Shown in pieces: positions 8,416 through 16,716 of a stretch of DNA of 53,672 nt. The DNA lies in the NCBI GenBank assembly GCA_045588485.1, contig JAZNEI010000088.1, positions 1-53,672 on the forward strand, read 5' to 3'. The DNA comes from HGM04593 sp045588485. GTDB lineage: Bacteria; Bacteroidota; Bacteroidia; Bacteroidales; Bacteroidaceae. How positions within the stretch are numbered: the first letter of the stretch is position 1; each line of letters opens with the position of its first letter. Made by a program: the position numbers and the translations under genes. The notes below the pieces were generated by a model. It did not search any database and was not told the DNA's origin. It worked only from the letters and a program-made list of their open reading frames with translations.

Positions 8416-10188
8416 ATGAAGAAAGCGTTAATTTCATTAACATTGTTACTGTTTTGTTTTGCAGCAAACGCCCAAATGACAAGATGGATTATGCAACCAG
8501 AGTACGATAAGATTTATATTATCTCTGGTGCTCCATTAATAATTTGTGACTCCTTGGATGCAAGCTTTATTTGGAGTATAACAGGAGAAAAGATTACAGT
8601 TACTAATGATGTAATTCATCCTTTTAAGTGCGGCCTTTCTGTCACAACAAAAAAAGAATCAGAAACTATAACCGGCTTCTTTAATAGTCAGGGTGAGTTT
8701 ACTTCATTAAATAACTATAATGTAGCCTATAATGAACCTTTTTTTAGAGATGGTTACCTTTTGGTGAAATCTGAGAATAGATATTGTTTTATAAACAAGG
8801 ATGGCGAAGAAGAAAGATTTGGCTCTTATGTTAAAATGTATCCTTTTAATAACGGATTTGCGACATGCTTTACATATGAGCAGGTTGATAAGTTGAGAAA
8901 TCCGTATTATACATATATTACAACAGACAACACCCCTGTCACATTTTCTTATAAAAATAAATTATTCGATAAGGAGGACGTTGAGTTTCTGTCATCTGTA
9001 AACGATGAAGGTATTGGCATAGCTATCATCAAGCACAAAGTATATCTATTTGATAAAGAGACTCGTGAACTCGAACCCGTTTTTGCAAACAAAACAGAAA
9101 CAAATATTAAAAGACAAGTTTCTGTTAATGGAGAACTTTCTGATTATCTAACAGATATGAATGATTCTGTTATTATACGAGCTAAAGGAAGTAAAACCGA
9201 ATTTGTAAGATTTAATTTTGACAACTTCCTTAGACTTACCAAAATTTATTATGCAGATAGAACTGAAGAATATGAACTTAAGACTATTGAAACAGAAAAG
9301 TATAATTCACCGCTATCACCTATCAAATTCAACGAAAAGTATGGACTAAGCTATAATGATGAAGCAGTTCTTCCTGAACAATTTAATGAAGTTGGATTTT
9401 GCATAAATGACTTAGCTGTTGTACGTAAAGGTCATAAGTGGGGTATGTTAAAGTTTGACCCTAGTCTAAAATATAGATTAATAATGCACAATGGAAAAGA
9501 TATTGCATTTAGGCACAAAGATGTAACTACAACCATCAAATTAGAGTTACCGGTTATTATTTCTGCAGATAAATGTAGATTTGATATTGATAAGAAGTAT
9601 GGATGTATAATCGACAAAATATCTCTTGAAACTAAAAATACGGAAAATGGCAATTACGTACAGTATAACTGTAATCTGACAATACCTGATTCACTTCCTG
9701 ATGTTATAACAGAAATTCAATATCCGGTACAGATTACATATGATGGAATAAAATATCCGGTTATCCCTATTAAAACAAAAGCATGGCATTATAAATATAT
9801 AAATGTAGACTTAGATAAGGCAGAAACCACATTGGAGCAGGGTAACGTTTCCTTTACAATAAATATTTCTGCAGACAAGCAACCTGGTGAGAATGATTAT
9901 CCTTTTGAGGTAGAAATTAAGACCGACTCATTACAAACAGAATTGACAAAAATCTCAGAAACAAGGTATAAATGTAAACTGTTTGCTTTGGCAGAAGGTA
10001 TTAATAATGTATATATAAACATATTGGAGGATGGCTGTCCTCCGTCTGTTTTCCCATTTGAAATTACGTATATTAAACCCGTAGAACAGACCGAGGAAAA
10101 TCCTGAGATTAAGGAAGAAGTTAAAATCGAGAAAAAAGTCAGAGCTAAAAAAACAACAAAATCAGAAGGTCCAATACTTCCGATATAA
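8416..10188 (+). CDS. Secreted WG-repeat-like protein between kinase and phosphatase
   Basis: This 590-residue protein has a clear signal peptide (MKKALISLTLLLFCFAANAQ). The N-terminal ~340 residues are beta-rich with WG-like units (NRYCFINKDGEEERFGSY near 125 and GHKWGMLKF near 338). The next ~220 residues look like two Ig-like beta domains, and the tail is Lys/Glu-rich (VKIEKKVRAKKTTK). No catalytic motif is visible. Lying between the kinase and the phosphatase with 22-base and 7-base gaps, it may be a periplasmic sensor or partner for the kinase's outer domain; that is inference. Precise family unknown. Confidence 0.65.
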   Translation: MKKALISLTLLLFCFAANAQMTRWIMQPEYDKIYIISGAPLIICDSLDASFIWSITGEKITVTNDVIHPFKCGLSVTTKKESETITGFFNSQGEFTSLNNYNVAYNEPFFRDGYLLVKSENRYCFINKDGEEERFGSYVKMYPFNNGFATCFTYEQVDKLRNPYYTYITTDNTPVTFSYKNKLFDKEDVEFLSSVNDEGIGIAIIKHKVYLFDKETRELEPVFANKTETNIKRQVSVNGELSDYLTDMNDSVIIRAKGSKTEFVRFNFDNFLRLTKIYYADRTEEYELKTIETEKYNSPLSPIKFNEKYGLSYNDEAVLPEQFNEVGFCINDLAVVRKGHKWGMLKFDPSLKYRLIMHNGKDIAFRHKDVTTTIKLELPVIISADKCRFDIDKKYGCIIDKISLETKNTENGNYVQYNCNLTIPDSLPDVITEIQYPVQITYDGIKYPVIPIKTKAWHYKYINVDLDKAETTLEQGNVSFTINISADKQPGENDYPFEVEIKTDSLQTELTKISETRYKCKLFALAEGINNVYINILEDGCPPSVFPFEITYIKPVEQTEENPEIKEEVKIEKKVRAKKTTKSEGPILPI

Positions 10189-10195
10189 TAAATAT

Positions 10196-11071
10196 ATGAA
10201 AATAAGCATTTCCGGCAAAACCGATATAGGTTTTGAGCGTGCAAATAATGAAGATGCTTTCTCCTTCTGTACAGACTTAACACAGTCAAATTGGATAAAC
10301 ACTTCATCTAATGGTTATATAAGAAATGGGGTATATGGTTCTATCTCTATAATAGCAGATGGAATGGGGGGGGCAAACGCAGGAGAAATGGCATCATCAA
10401 TAGCTATCGAATCGATAAAAAAAGATTTAAAACCTGCATTATTATCAAACGTAATCAAATCTGATAAAGAGATTAAAATTTATCTAAATCAGATAGTAAT
10501 GAATGCTAATGAAGCCATACTTAAATATATTGATACAGACCCAAACACAATTGGAATGGGTACGACTATTGCTTTAATATGGCTTTTAAATGAAAAAGCT
10601 TATATAGCATGGTGTGGCGATAGTAGATGTTATGTATTCAACCCCAAAAAAGGGCTCAAGTGTTTATCTAAAGATCATTCATTTGTTCAAGAATTAATAG
10701 ATAAAGGTAAAATAACGGTTAAACAATCTTTTAATCATCCTGATAGTAGCATTATAACAAGATGTTTAGGAGATTGTGATACTTCTGCAAAATTGGATAT
10801 AATTGTTTATAATATTAATAAACATGATCAGTTCTTATTATGCAGTGATGGATTATGTGGCTATTGTGAAGATAGAATTATTGAGAAAATATTCTACAAA
10901 GAATATTTAAATGTTAATAGATGTTGTAATGCATTAGTAGAGTTAGCACTTAAAGCAGGAGGTCAAGATAACATATCAGTAATTAATATTTCAACGATAG
11001 GTGATGATGAAACGAAAATCCCATACAGTTTGAATGATAGGATTAAAAGATTTTTCAATTCTTTGTTTTAA
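10196..11071 (+). CDS. PP2C-family protein phosphatase (PppA-like role)
   Basis: This 291-residue soluble PP2C has all family motifs in order: FERANNEDAF (Asp20), SIIADGMGGANAG (metal ligand Asp55), GMGTTIALIWL, AWCGDSRCYVF, LSKDHSFVQELID, CSDGLCGYC and GGQDNISVI. It removes phosphate from Ser/Thr and would oppose the kinase two genes upstream, as PppA opposes PpkA in the Proteobacterial T6SS pathway. The DGMGG codons contain a run of eight G (10366-10373), a possible slippage site. It is the last gene of the array, followed directly by a strong terminator. Confidence 0.92.
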   Translation: MKISISGKTDIGFERANNEDAFSFCTDLTQSNWINTSSNGYIRNGVYGSISIIADGMGGANAGEMASSIAIESIKKDLKPALLSNVIKSDKEIKIYLNQIVMNANEAILKYIDTDPNTIGMGTTIALIWLLNEKAYIAWCGDSRCYVFNPKKGLKCLSKDHSFVQELIDKGKITVKQSFNHPDSSIITRCLGDCDTSAKLDIIVYNINKHDQFLLCSDGLCGYCEDRIIEKIFYKEYLNVNRCCNALVELALKAGGQDNISVINISTIGDDETKIPYSLNDRIKRFFNSLF

Positions 11072-11080
11072 AGAAATAGC

Positions 11081-11131
11081 TTATTAAAGGCAAGGAGGGT
11101 GACCATCGGTCACCCTCCTTGCCTTTAATAA
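11081..11131. terminator. Bidirectional terminator between T6SS array and polysaccharide operon
   Basis: A perfect 24-base inverted repeat (11081-11104 with 11108-11131) and a 3-base loop, with a GC-rich core and AT-rich ends (TTAT...ATAA). It lies between the convergent PP2C and sulfatase-like genes and can serve both strands. Confidence 0.9.
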
Positions 11132-11144
11132 TTCTTTACTCTGT

Positions 11145-12371
11145 TTATTTTTGTTTTTTGATGCTTCTTCTGCGAAGAAGATCTACAAAACCGTATAATA
11201 GCTTGTTGAGAATCTTTACTTTCTTTATATCTGTTCTTAGTTTCTCGGTCCAATTCTCGAATTTACTTCCCTCTTTCCATATACGTTTATGCTCGGCACG
11301 TAGTATCTCACGTTCTTTTTCAGCCTCTTCCCAATGTGGGTAGTAGTAGGCTTGGTCTAAATTGTATTTTATCTTTCTGTCGGGGTCTGAGATTATTTTA
11401 CTAACTATATTGCACTGCTCAGTGGGGTCGAATCTAAGGTCGTATAACTCCTCGGTTTTTACTGCTTTATTGTATATGTATTTGAAATTTCCGTGTATTA
11501 TGGCCAATTTCCTTGATTGTTGTGCATGGTAAGCGCTATCGGAATATACAAATTCATCTCTTGGAATCTTTTCGTCGAGAATCTCGGCTATTCGTGTGTT
11601 CGAAACAGGAATATCGCAGATGGATTTTCCCTCTATGCGTGGTGTAATAAGCGGTATTCTTATCGCCGGTTCATATACATCGAATCCGTATGATACTTTA
11701 TTGCGTTTTCCGTTCATGTTTCCGTGGTCGGCACTTATGAAAATTGAATCGTCACCGAACACTTTTCGCAGACAGCCTATAACCTCATCAAACATCTCCA
11801 TGTCGGAACCATAACAGTGTCTGCCTTTGAGTACGTGAGGAAGATGAATCCAAAGGAATAGTTTACCTTTATTCGATTCATAGATGCTCTTTATCTCATT
11901 GTTTATAGTTGCTACCGTCTCGCGTGCAAGCTCTTCGTTAGGGGTGAGGTTGGCTGTCTCTTTATTGTGGCATCCTACCGGTTGTGATATTCTGATATTA
12001 TGGAATTGAGTGTTTTTTCCATAGCATTTCGAGTAGAGATAGCACGTCTCATACCAACTTGTATTCCAGAGGATGTGACATGAGTACCCTTCGGAGTGTA
12101 ATTTGTCGAAGAGGTTGGGAATGTCGTAGTACTTGCTTTGGATAGGGGAATAGTCTCTTCGGTCGGTTTCGTATGGATTCTTACCACTGAACATACTAAT
12201 GTATGACATAGCCGATGAGGGTGCAGCGGTGTAGTATCTTGTGAAAACTGTACCTTTGGCGGCCAATTCCTCAAGATTGGGCATTTTGTTGTTGTATCTG
12301 TTTCCTTCGTATATTGGTATATATTCTATGTTTACAGCATCTTTTGTTATTAAAACTACACGTTCTTTCAT
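11145..12371 (-). CDS. Sulfatase/alkaline-phosphatase-superfamily enzyme
   Basis: This 408-residue protein begins like family hydrolases, VVLITKDAVNIEY, with an early metal-ligand Asp, then YYTAAPSSAMSYISMFSGKN. The usual sulfatase Cys/Ser of C/S-x-P-S-R is not present in classical form here; a Ser in the PSSA stretch could act as nucleophile, as in phosphoglycerol or phosphoethanolamine transferases. FISADHGNMNG supplies the later metal-binding Asp/His. No signal peptide or membrane segment is seen. As the last gene of the polysaccharide operon it probably modifies or trims the polymer, with substrate unknown. Confidence 0.7.
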   Translation of the reverse strand: MKERVVLITKDAVNIEYIPIYEGNRYNNKMPNLEELAAKGTVFTRYYTAAPSSAMSYISMFSGKNPYETDRRDYSPIQSKYYDIPNLFDKLHSEGYSCHILWNTSWYETCYLYSKCYGKNTQFHNIRISQPVGCHNKETANLTPNEELARETVATINNEIKSIYESNKGKLFLWIHLPHVLKGRHCYGSDMEMFDEVIGCLRKVFGDDSIFISADHGNMNGKRNKVSYGFDVYEPAIRIPLITPRIEGKSICDIPVSNTRIAEILDEKIPRDEFVYSDSAYHAQQSRKLAIIHGNFKYIYNKAVKTEELYDLRFDPTEQCNIVSKIISDPDRKIKYNLDQAYYYPHWEEAEKEREILRAEHKRIWKEGSKFENWTEKLRTDIKKVKILNKLLYGFVDLLRRRSIKKQK

Positions 12372-12417
12372 GGTGTTCAGATGTTACTTTGAATGTTAAT
12401 TCTATTATTACAATATG

Positions 12418-13449
12418 TTATGATGTAACCTTTGATCGTAATGTCGATATCAGGTATAGTGTCTTTATATGTTTATTGACACAAAGGTAGAAGAATATCC
12501 TTTGGTATAGTGGTAAGTAGTTCCACTTGTATGTCTTATATATTTGTTGCCATATAGGTAGTTCTAACTGTTCCTTTAACCACTCTCTTTTCTTACGGAA
12601 AGGTATTTGTGCCGACATATACTGTTGTATGGATGTTCTGCTATTTCCTATAAACAGTCTTGCATTGCGCTTTTCTACTACCTCGTTATCCAAATTCCAT
12701 CTTTCGGTATTCTTTGCTATGTATTCGTACAGATAAAAGTTTTTTATTACTCTATCTTCTCTGATTGTCCTAGATAGTGATGAGGTGTTTTTTCTGTAGT
12801 GGTAGTGCCTGCCTTCATTCTGGGCGATACGCGTTGTGTGTACAAGAAAGTCGAGATTGAATATGAGGTCTTCGCTTATTATCTCGCGCTCACTATGAAA
12901 TTCTATCTGCTTTGATTTTATAATACTGCTTTTATATAGTGCATTCCAAACCGAGCAACCTATAAGGTGGTCAGATGCTACTGAAGAGTCTGATGCAATT
13001 ATATCAAGAATGAAATTATTCTTTTTCTCCTTTTCGTATATAACAATATCATCTATAGGAGTGCCCAATTTAACACCGTCATCGGTATTGCGGTCGTGTT
13101 TGTAGTAAATAGCGTCAAGGTCGTTTTTTTTAGCCAATAGGTACATTTGTTCAAATGTACAGGTGTCGATGAAGTCATCACTGTCGAGAAATGCAATGTA
13201 TTCACCTGTTGCGATTCTTATGCCATGATTACGAGTCAGACCTAATCCTTCGTTCTCTTTGTGTACAACTCTTATACGAGAATCTTTTTGTGCATATTCG
13301 TCGCAAATCTCTGGGCATCTGTCGGGTGATTGGTCGTCGATAAGTATTATCTCTATATCTTGCAGAGTCTGATTGATGACAGACTCAATGCATGTGTGTA
13401 AATACTTTTCGACTTTATATATTGGTATTATTACTGATACTGCAGCCAT
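12418..13449 (-). CDS. Family 2 glycosyltransferase
   Basis: This 343-residue GT-A enzyme opens with VSVIIPIYKVEKYLHTCIES, has LIDDQSPD near 37 and the DxD-type FLDSDDF near 90, which bind the nucleotide sugar and metal. The C-terminal half is helical with basic residues and may sit on the inner membrane. It should add one sugar to the lipid-linked repeat unit. It is the only clear glycosyltransferase in this operon, so the other linkages must come from genes elsewhere. Confidence 0.9.
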   Translation of the reverse strand: MAAVSVIIPIYKVEKYLHTCIESVINQTLQDIEIILIDDQSPDRCPEICDEYAQKDSRIRVVHKENEGLGLTRNHGIRIATGEYIAFLDSDDFIDTCTFEQMYLLAKKNDLDAIYYKHDRNTDDGVKLGTPIDDIVIYEKEKKNNFILDIIASDSSVASDHLIGCSVWNALYKSSIIKSKQIEFHSEREIISEDLIFNLDFLVHTTRIAQNEGRHYHYRKNTSSLSRTIREDRVIKNFYLYEYIAKNTERWNLDNEVVEKRNARLFIGNSRTSIQQYMSAQIPFRKKREWLKEQLELPIWQQIYKTYKWNYLPLYQRIFFYLCVNKHIKTLYLISTLRSKVTS

Positions 13450-13457
13450 AGTTAAAA

Positions 13458-14639
13458 CTAAAAATCGAATTTATACAAATGATATTCTTCTGGGAATAAT
13501 TGTACTGATTCGTAAAAATAATATAATATGTGTATTATTAATGAGCCTATTATGATAGTAAGGACTGTGTTGTTAGTCTTATTTTTATTGAACCATAGAT
13601 AAAATAGTAGGTAGGAGAGTATTATGGCATTGAAAATGGTGCAATAATGTATAAGTCGTCCAAATAGTACGTTGTTGTAAAAAATATTGTATAGGCATAT
13701 TCCTATGAAAAACAGATTATAGCAGAACCTGAATTTGGATGTATTGAAGAATTTGTTCATCTCTCCACTAAATATAATTGCTATTATATAATTTAGAGAT
13801 AGTATGCTCGAACGTAATCCAAATGTACGGGTCGAATTTTCGGCTTCGGTGTATGCTAATATGTCCTCTTCATTTAAACCCAATAAAGAACTGAATGTAG
13901 AATACTCGCTCAAAAAGCTCATATCAATTCTATTCATGAGTAGAATGGATACTGCGAATAATATCAATTGTATGTTTATGTTCAGAAGCCGGTTTCTGCA
14001 TAAATATCCAATTATTCCTAAGGGAATGATAAATAATGCACTTTTATGAATAAGCATTGCAGCTATTACCGAGGGAATAATGAATAACCACCACTTTTTA
14101 TTAAGAAACAACGGTATTAATGCCACAAACAAAGCCGCTGCTATATTTTGTCTGACTACATTCATCAATGAGAAGTAAAAACCTGTAAGAACGATAATAA
14201 GTCCATAGAATATAAGCAGGTAACTCTCCTTGCGCATTGAATAGTACAATAGAGATATCTGCACAAAAGACATTATAGCAAACAACAGATAATGCTTATT
14301 TGTGAAAATCTGTGTTAGTTTTATGAGTGTTATGTAGCCATATTCATAATTCTCTCGGTCGGTTTTACCAATAAGTAATATGTCGTAGAAGTCTTCTTTG
14401 TACGATTCGCAGTCGACACCTACTTTGTAACGGATTGTTGCAAATAAACAAAATACTAAAATGGGAATAATGAAGTGCGAGTTCAAAAGAAGGTCTAAGA
14501 ATGATGACTTTTCTTCGGCGTATATATCGTTGCCTAAGAAACCTTCGGGGTATTGATGCTTGTAGGCAAATTTGCCTGCCTGCATCATTACTAGAATCAT
14601 TAAACCGTATACAAGAACACTTTGTATAAATAATACCAT
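13458..14639 (-). CDS. EpsG-family polysaccharide polymerase (Wzy-type)
   Basis: This 393-residue multi-pass membrane protein has about ten hydrophobic segments from the N-terminus (VLFIQSVLVYGLMILVMMQ) to the end. RYKVGVDCESYKEDFYD near residues 68-84 matches the 'R-x-x-x-G-x-D-x-x-x-Y' loop of EpsG proteins, and FSLMNVVRQNIAAALF near 156-171 matches their 'N-x-x-R-Q' helix. EpsG/Wzy proteins join undecaprenyl-linked repeat units in the periplasm. It lies 8 bases from the glycosyltransferase gene downstream of it. Confidence 0.85.
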   Translation of the reverse strand: MVLFIQSVLVYGLMILVMMQAGKFAYKHQYPEGFLGNDIYAEEKSSFLDLLLNSHFIIPILVFCLFATIRYKVGVDCESYKEDFYDILLIGKTDRENYEYGYITLIKLTQIFTNKHYLLFAIMSFVQISLLYYSMRKESYLLIFYGLIIVLTGFYFSLMNVVRQNIAAALFVALIPLFLNKKWWLFIIPSVIAAMLIHKSALFIIPLGIIGYLCRNRLLNINIQLILFAVSILLMNRIDMSFLSEYSTFSSLLGLNEEDILAYTEAENSTRTFGLRSSILSLNYIIAIIFSGEMNKFFNTSKFRFCYNLFFIGICLYNIFYNNVLFGRLIHYCTIFNAIILSYLLFYLWFNKNKTNNTVLTIIIGSLIIHILYYFYESVQLFPEEYHLYKFDF

Positions 14640-14659
14640 CTGTTGTCAGTGTAATCGGG

Positions 14660-15802
14660 TTATCTGTTTTTGTACATTTCGTCGTAGTATTTCTCGTACT
14701 CTCCGCTGGTTATATCGTCTAACCAGGCTTGGTTGTCGAGGTACCAACGTACGGTTTTCTCTATTCCTTCCTCGAATTGCAATGATGGCTCCCAACCTAA
14801 TTCGTTCTTTAGTTTGGTGCTGTCAATAGCATAGCGTAGGTCGTGGCCGGCACGGTCGGTGACGTATGTAATCAGGTTGTTTGAATATCCTTCGGGATTG
14901 CCTAATAGACGGTCAACGGTCTTTATCATAACTTTTATGAGGTCGATGTTTTTCCATTCGTTGAATCCGCCAATATTATATGTCTCGGCTGCTTTGCCTT
15001 TGTGGAAGATTGTATCAATTGCACGTGCGTGGTCTACGACATACAGCCAGTCGCGCACATTCTCGCCTTTTCCATATACAGGGAGGGGTTTACGATGACG
15101 TATGTTATTGATAAATAAGGGTATCAACTTCTCGGGGAACTGATAAGGACCGTAGTTGTTCGAGCAGTTTGTGACTATTGTGGGCATTCCATATGTGTCG
15201 TGAAAGGCACGTACAAAATGGTCGCTGCTTGCTTTTGAAGCCGAATAGGGGCTGTGTGGATTGTATTTTGTAGTCTCGTAGAAGAAATCGGTTCCGTAGG
15301 CAAGATGGTGCTCTCCCGATGAAGCGGTTGTAGTAAACGGAGGCTCAATGCCCTCGGGGTGACTTAGCTCGAGGGCACCGTACACCTCGTCGGTCGATAT
15401 ATGATAGAATAGTTTGCCGGTGTAACGTTCGGGAAGGCTTTCCCAATGGAGTTTTGCTGCCTGCAATAGCGACAGAGTGCCCATTACATTGGTTCGTGCA
15501 AAGGTGAACGGGTCTTTTATGCTTCGGTCGACGTGGCTTTCGGCTGCAAGATGGATAATGCCGTCGATGTTATATTGCTGCATAAGCGAGAGTACCGTCT
15601 CGTAGTCGCAGATGTCGGCCTTTACAAAGGTGTAGTTGGGCGCATTCTCAATGTCTTTGAGATTGGCAAGGTTACCTGCGTATGTAAGCTTATCGAGGCA
15701 AATTATATTGTATTCGGGATATTTATTTACAAAAAGGCGTACAACGTGGCTGCCGATGAATCCGGCACCGCCTGTAATCAGTATGTTTCTTCTGAAATTC
15801 AT
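14660..15802 (-). CDS. rfbB: dTDP-glucose 4,6-dehydratase
   Basis: This 380-residue short-chain dehydrogenase makes dTDP-4-keto-6-deoxyglucose, step two of dTDP-L-rhamnose synthesis. It has the NAD-binding GGAGFIGSH near residue 11, HLAAESHVDRSI near 84, the STDEVYG active-site strand and Y-S-A-S-K near 185. The length is slightly above the usual ~350-360 owing to an insert (EPPFTTTASSGEHHLAYGT) found in many Bacteroidales copies. rfbA is directly upstream on the same strand. Confidence 0.97.
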   Translation of the reverse strand: MNFRRNILITGGAGFIGSHVVRLFVNKYPEYNIICLDKLTYAGNLANLKDIENAPNYTFVKADICDYETVLSLMQQYNIDGIIHLAAESHVDRSIKDPFTFARTNVMGTLSLLQAAKLHWESLPERYTGKLFYHISTDEVYGALELSHPEGIEPPFTTTASSGEHHLAYGTDFFYETTKYNPHSPYSASKASSDHFVRAFHDTYGMPTIVTNCSNNYGPYQFPEKLIPLFINNIRHRKPLPVYGKGENVRDWLYVVDHARAIDTIFHKGKAAETYNIGGFNEWKNIDLIKVMIKTVDRLLGNPEGYSNNLITYVTDRAGHDLRYAIDSTKLKNELGWEPSLQFEEGIEKTVRWYLDNQAWLDDITSGEYEKYYDEMYKNR

Positions 15803-15831
15803 TTTTTTACTTTTTTATCGACAATACGATA

Positions 15832-16716
15832 TTATTTTTTTGAGTCTTCAATTACTTTCAACAGATATTGTCCGTATTGGTTCTTTATCATAGGCTCGGC
15901 TAATTGGCGCATTTTATCCTCATTTATCCATCCGCGACGATAGGCAATTCCCTCTAAGCAGGCAATCTTTAGTCCTTGACGTTTTTCAATTACCTCGACA
16001 AAGGTCGATGCCTCGCTAAGTGAGTCGTGTGTGCCGGTATCAAGCCAGGCAAAACCGCGACCGAGTGTCTGCACTTTCAGTTCGTTATTGGCAAGGAAGT
16101 GCTGATTCACTGTGGTTATCTCCAATTCGCCTCGTGCCGATGGCTTTATCTCTTTTGCAATATCTACAACTTTATTCGGATAGAAATATAGGCCTACTAC
16201 AGCATAGTTGCTCTTAGGATGTTGAGGCTTCTCTTCTATTGAGAGGCAGTTGCCCTGTGCGTCAAACTCGGCTACACCGTAACGCTCGGGATCCTCGACG
16301 CGGTAGCCGAATACTGTGGCCTTTCCATCCTCTTCGGCTGTGCGAAGGGCTTCACGCAACATAGATGTAAAGCCCGCACCGTAGAAAATATTATCACCAA
16401 GCACAAGGCAGGCTGCATCGTTACCAATGAACTTTTCACCAATGATGAATGCCTGTGCAAGACCATCGGGTGAAGGCTGCTCGGCATATTCGAACTGTAC
16501 ACCGTAATCGCTGCCATTGCCAAGCAGACGCTTGAATCCGGGAAGGTCCTGCGGTGTCGAGATTATCAGTATCTCGCGTATGCCGGCAAGCATAAGAACC
16601 GAGATGGGATAGTAGACCATTGGCTTGTCGTATATGGGCAGTAACTGTTTGCTGACACCTTTTGTAATAGGGTAGAGGCGTGTGCCCGAACCTCCTGCAA
16701 GAACTATTCCTTTCAT
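15832..16716 (-). CDS. rfbA: Glucose-1-phosphate thymidylyltransferase
   Basis: This 294-residue nucleotidyltransferase couples dTTP to glucose-1-phosphate, the first step to dTDP-rhamnose. Signature GGSGTRLYPITKGVSKQLLP sits at residues 8-27, with LVLGDNIFYG near 104-113 and the RGFAWLDTGTHDSL block near 220. Length and motifs are standard for RmlA/RfbA. Its ATG overlaps the wzx stop by 4 bases (ATGA), so the two are translationally coupled. Confidence 0.97.
   Translation of the reverse strand: MKGIVLAGGSGTRLYPITKGVSKQLLPIYDKPMVYYPISVLMLAGIREILIISTPQDLPGFKRLLGNGSDYGVQFEYAEQPSPDGLAQAFIIGEKFIGNDAACLVLGDNIFYGAGFTSMLREALRTAEEDGKATVFGYRVEDPERYGVAEFDAQGNCLSIEEKPQHPKSNYAVVGLYFYPNKVVDIAKEIKPSARGELEITTVNQHFLANNELKVQTLGRGFAWLDTGTHDSLSEASTFVEVIEKRQGLKIACLEGIAYRRGWINEDKMRQLAEPMIKNQYGQYLLKVIEDSKK

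Noticed and set aside
4581..11071. Phage tail or contractile toxin particle instead of T6SS
   Set aside because: gp25-like proteins also occur in phage tails, but TssK, TssG and TssF types together with kinase/phosphatase genes and no phage capsid, tape-measure or lysis genes favour a T6SS.
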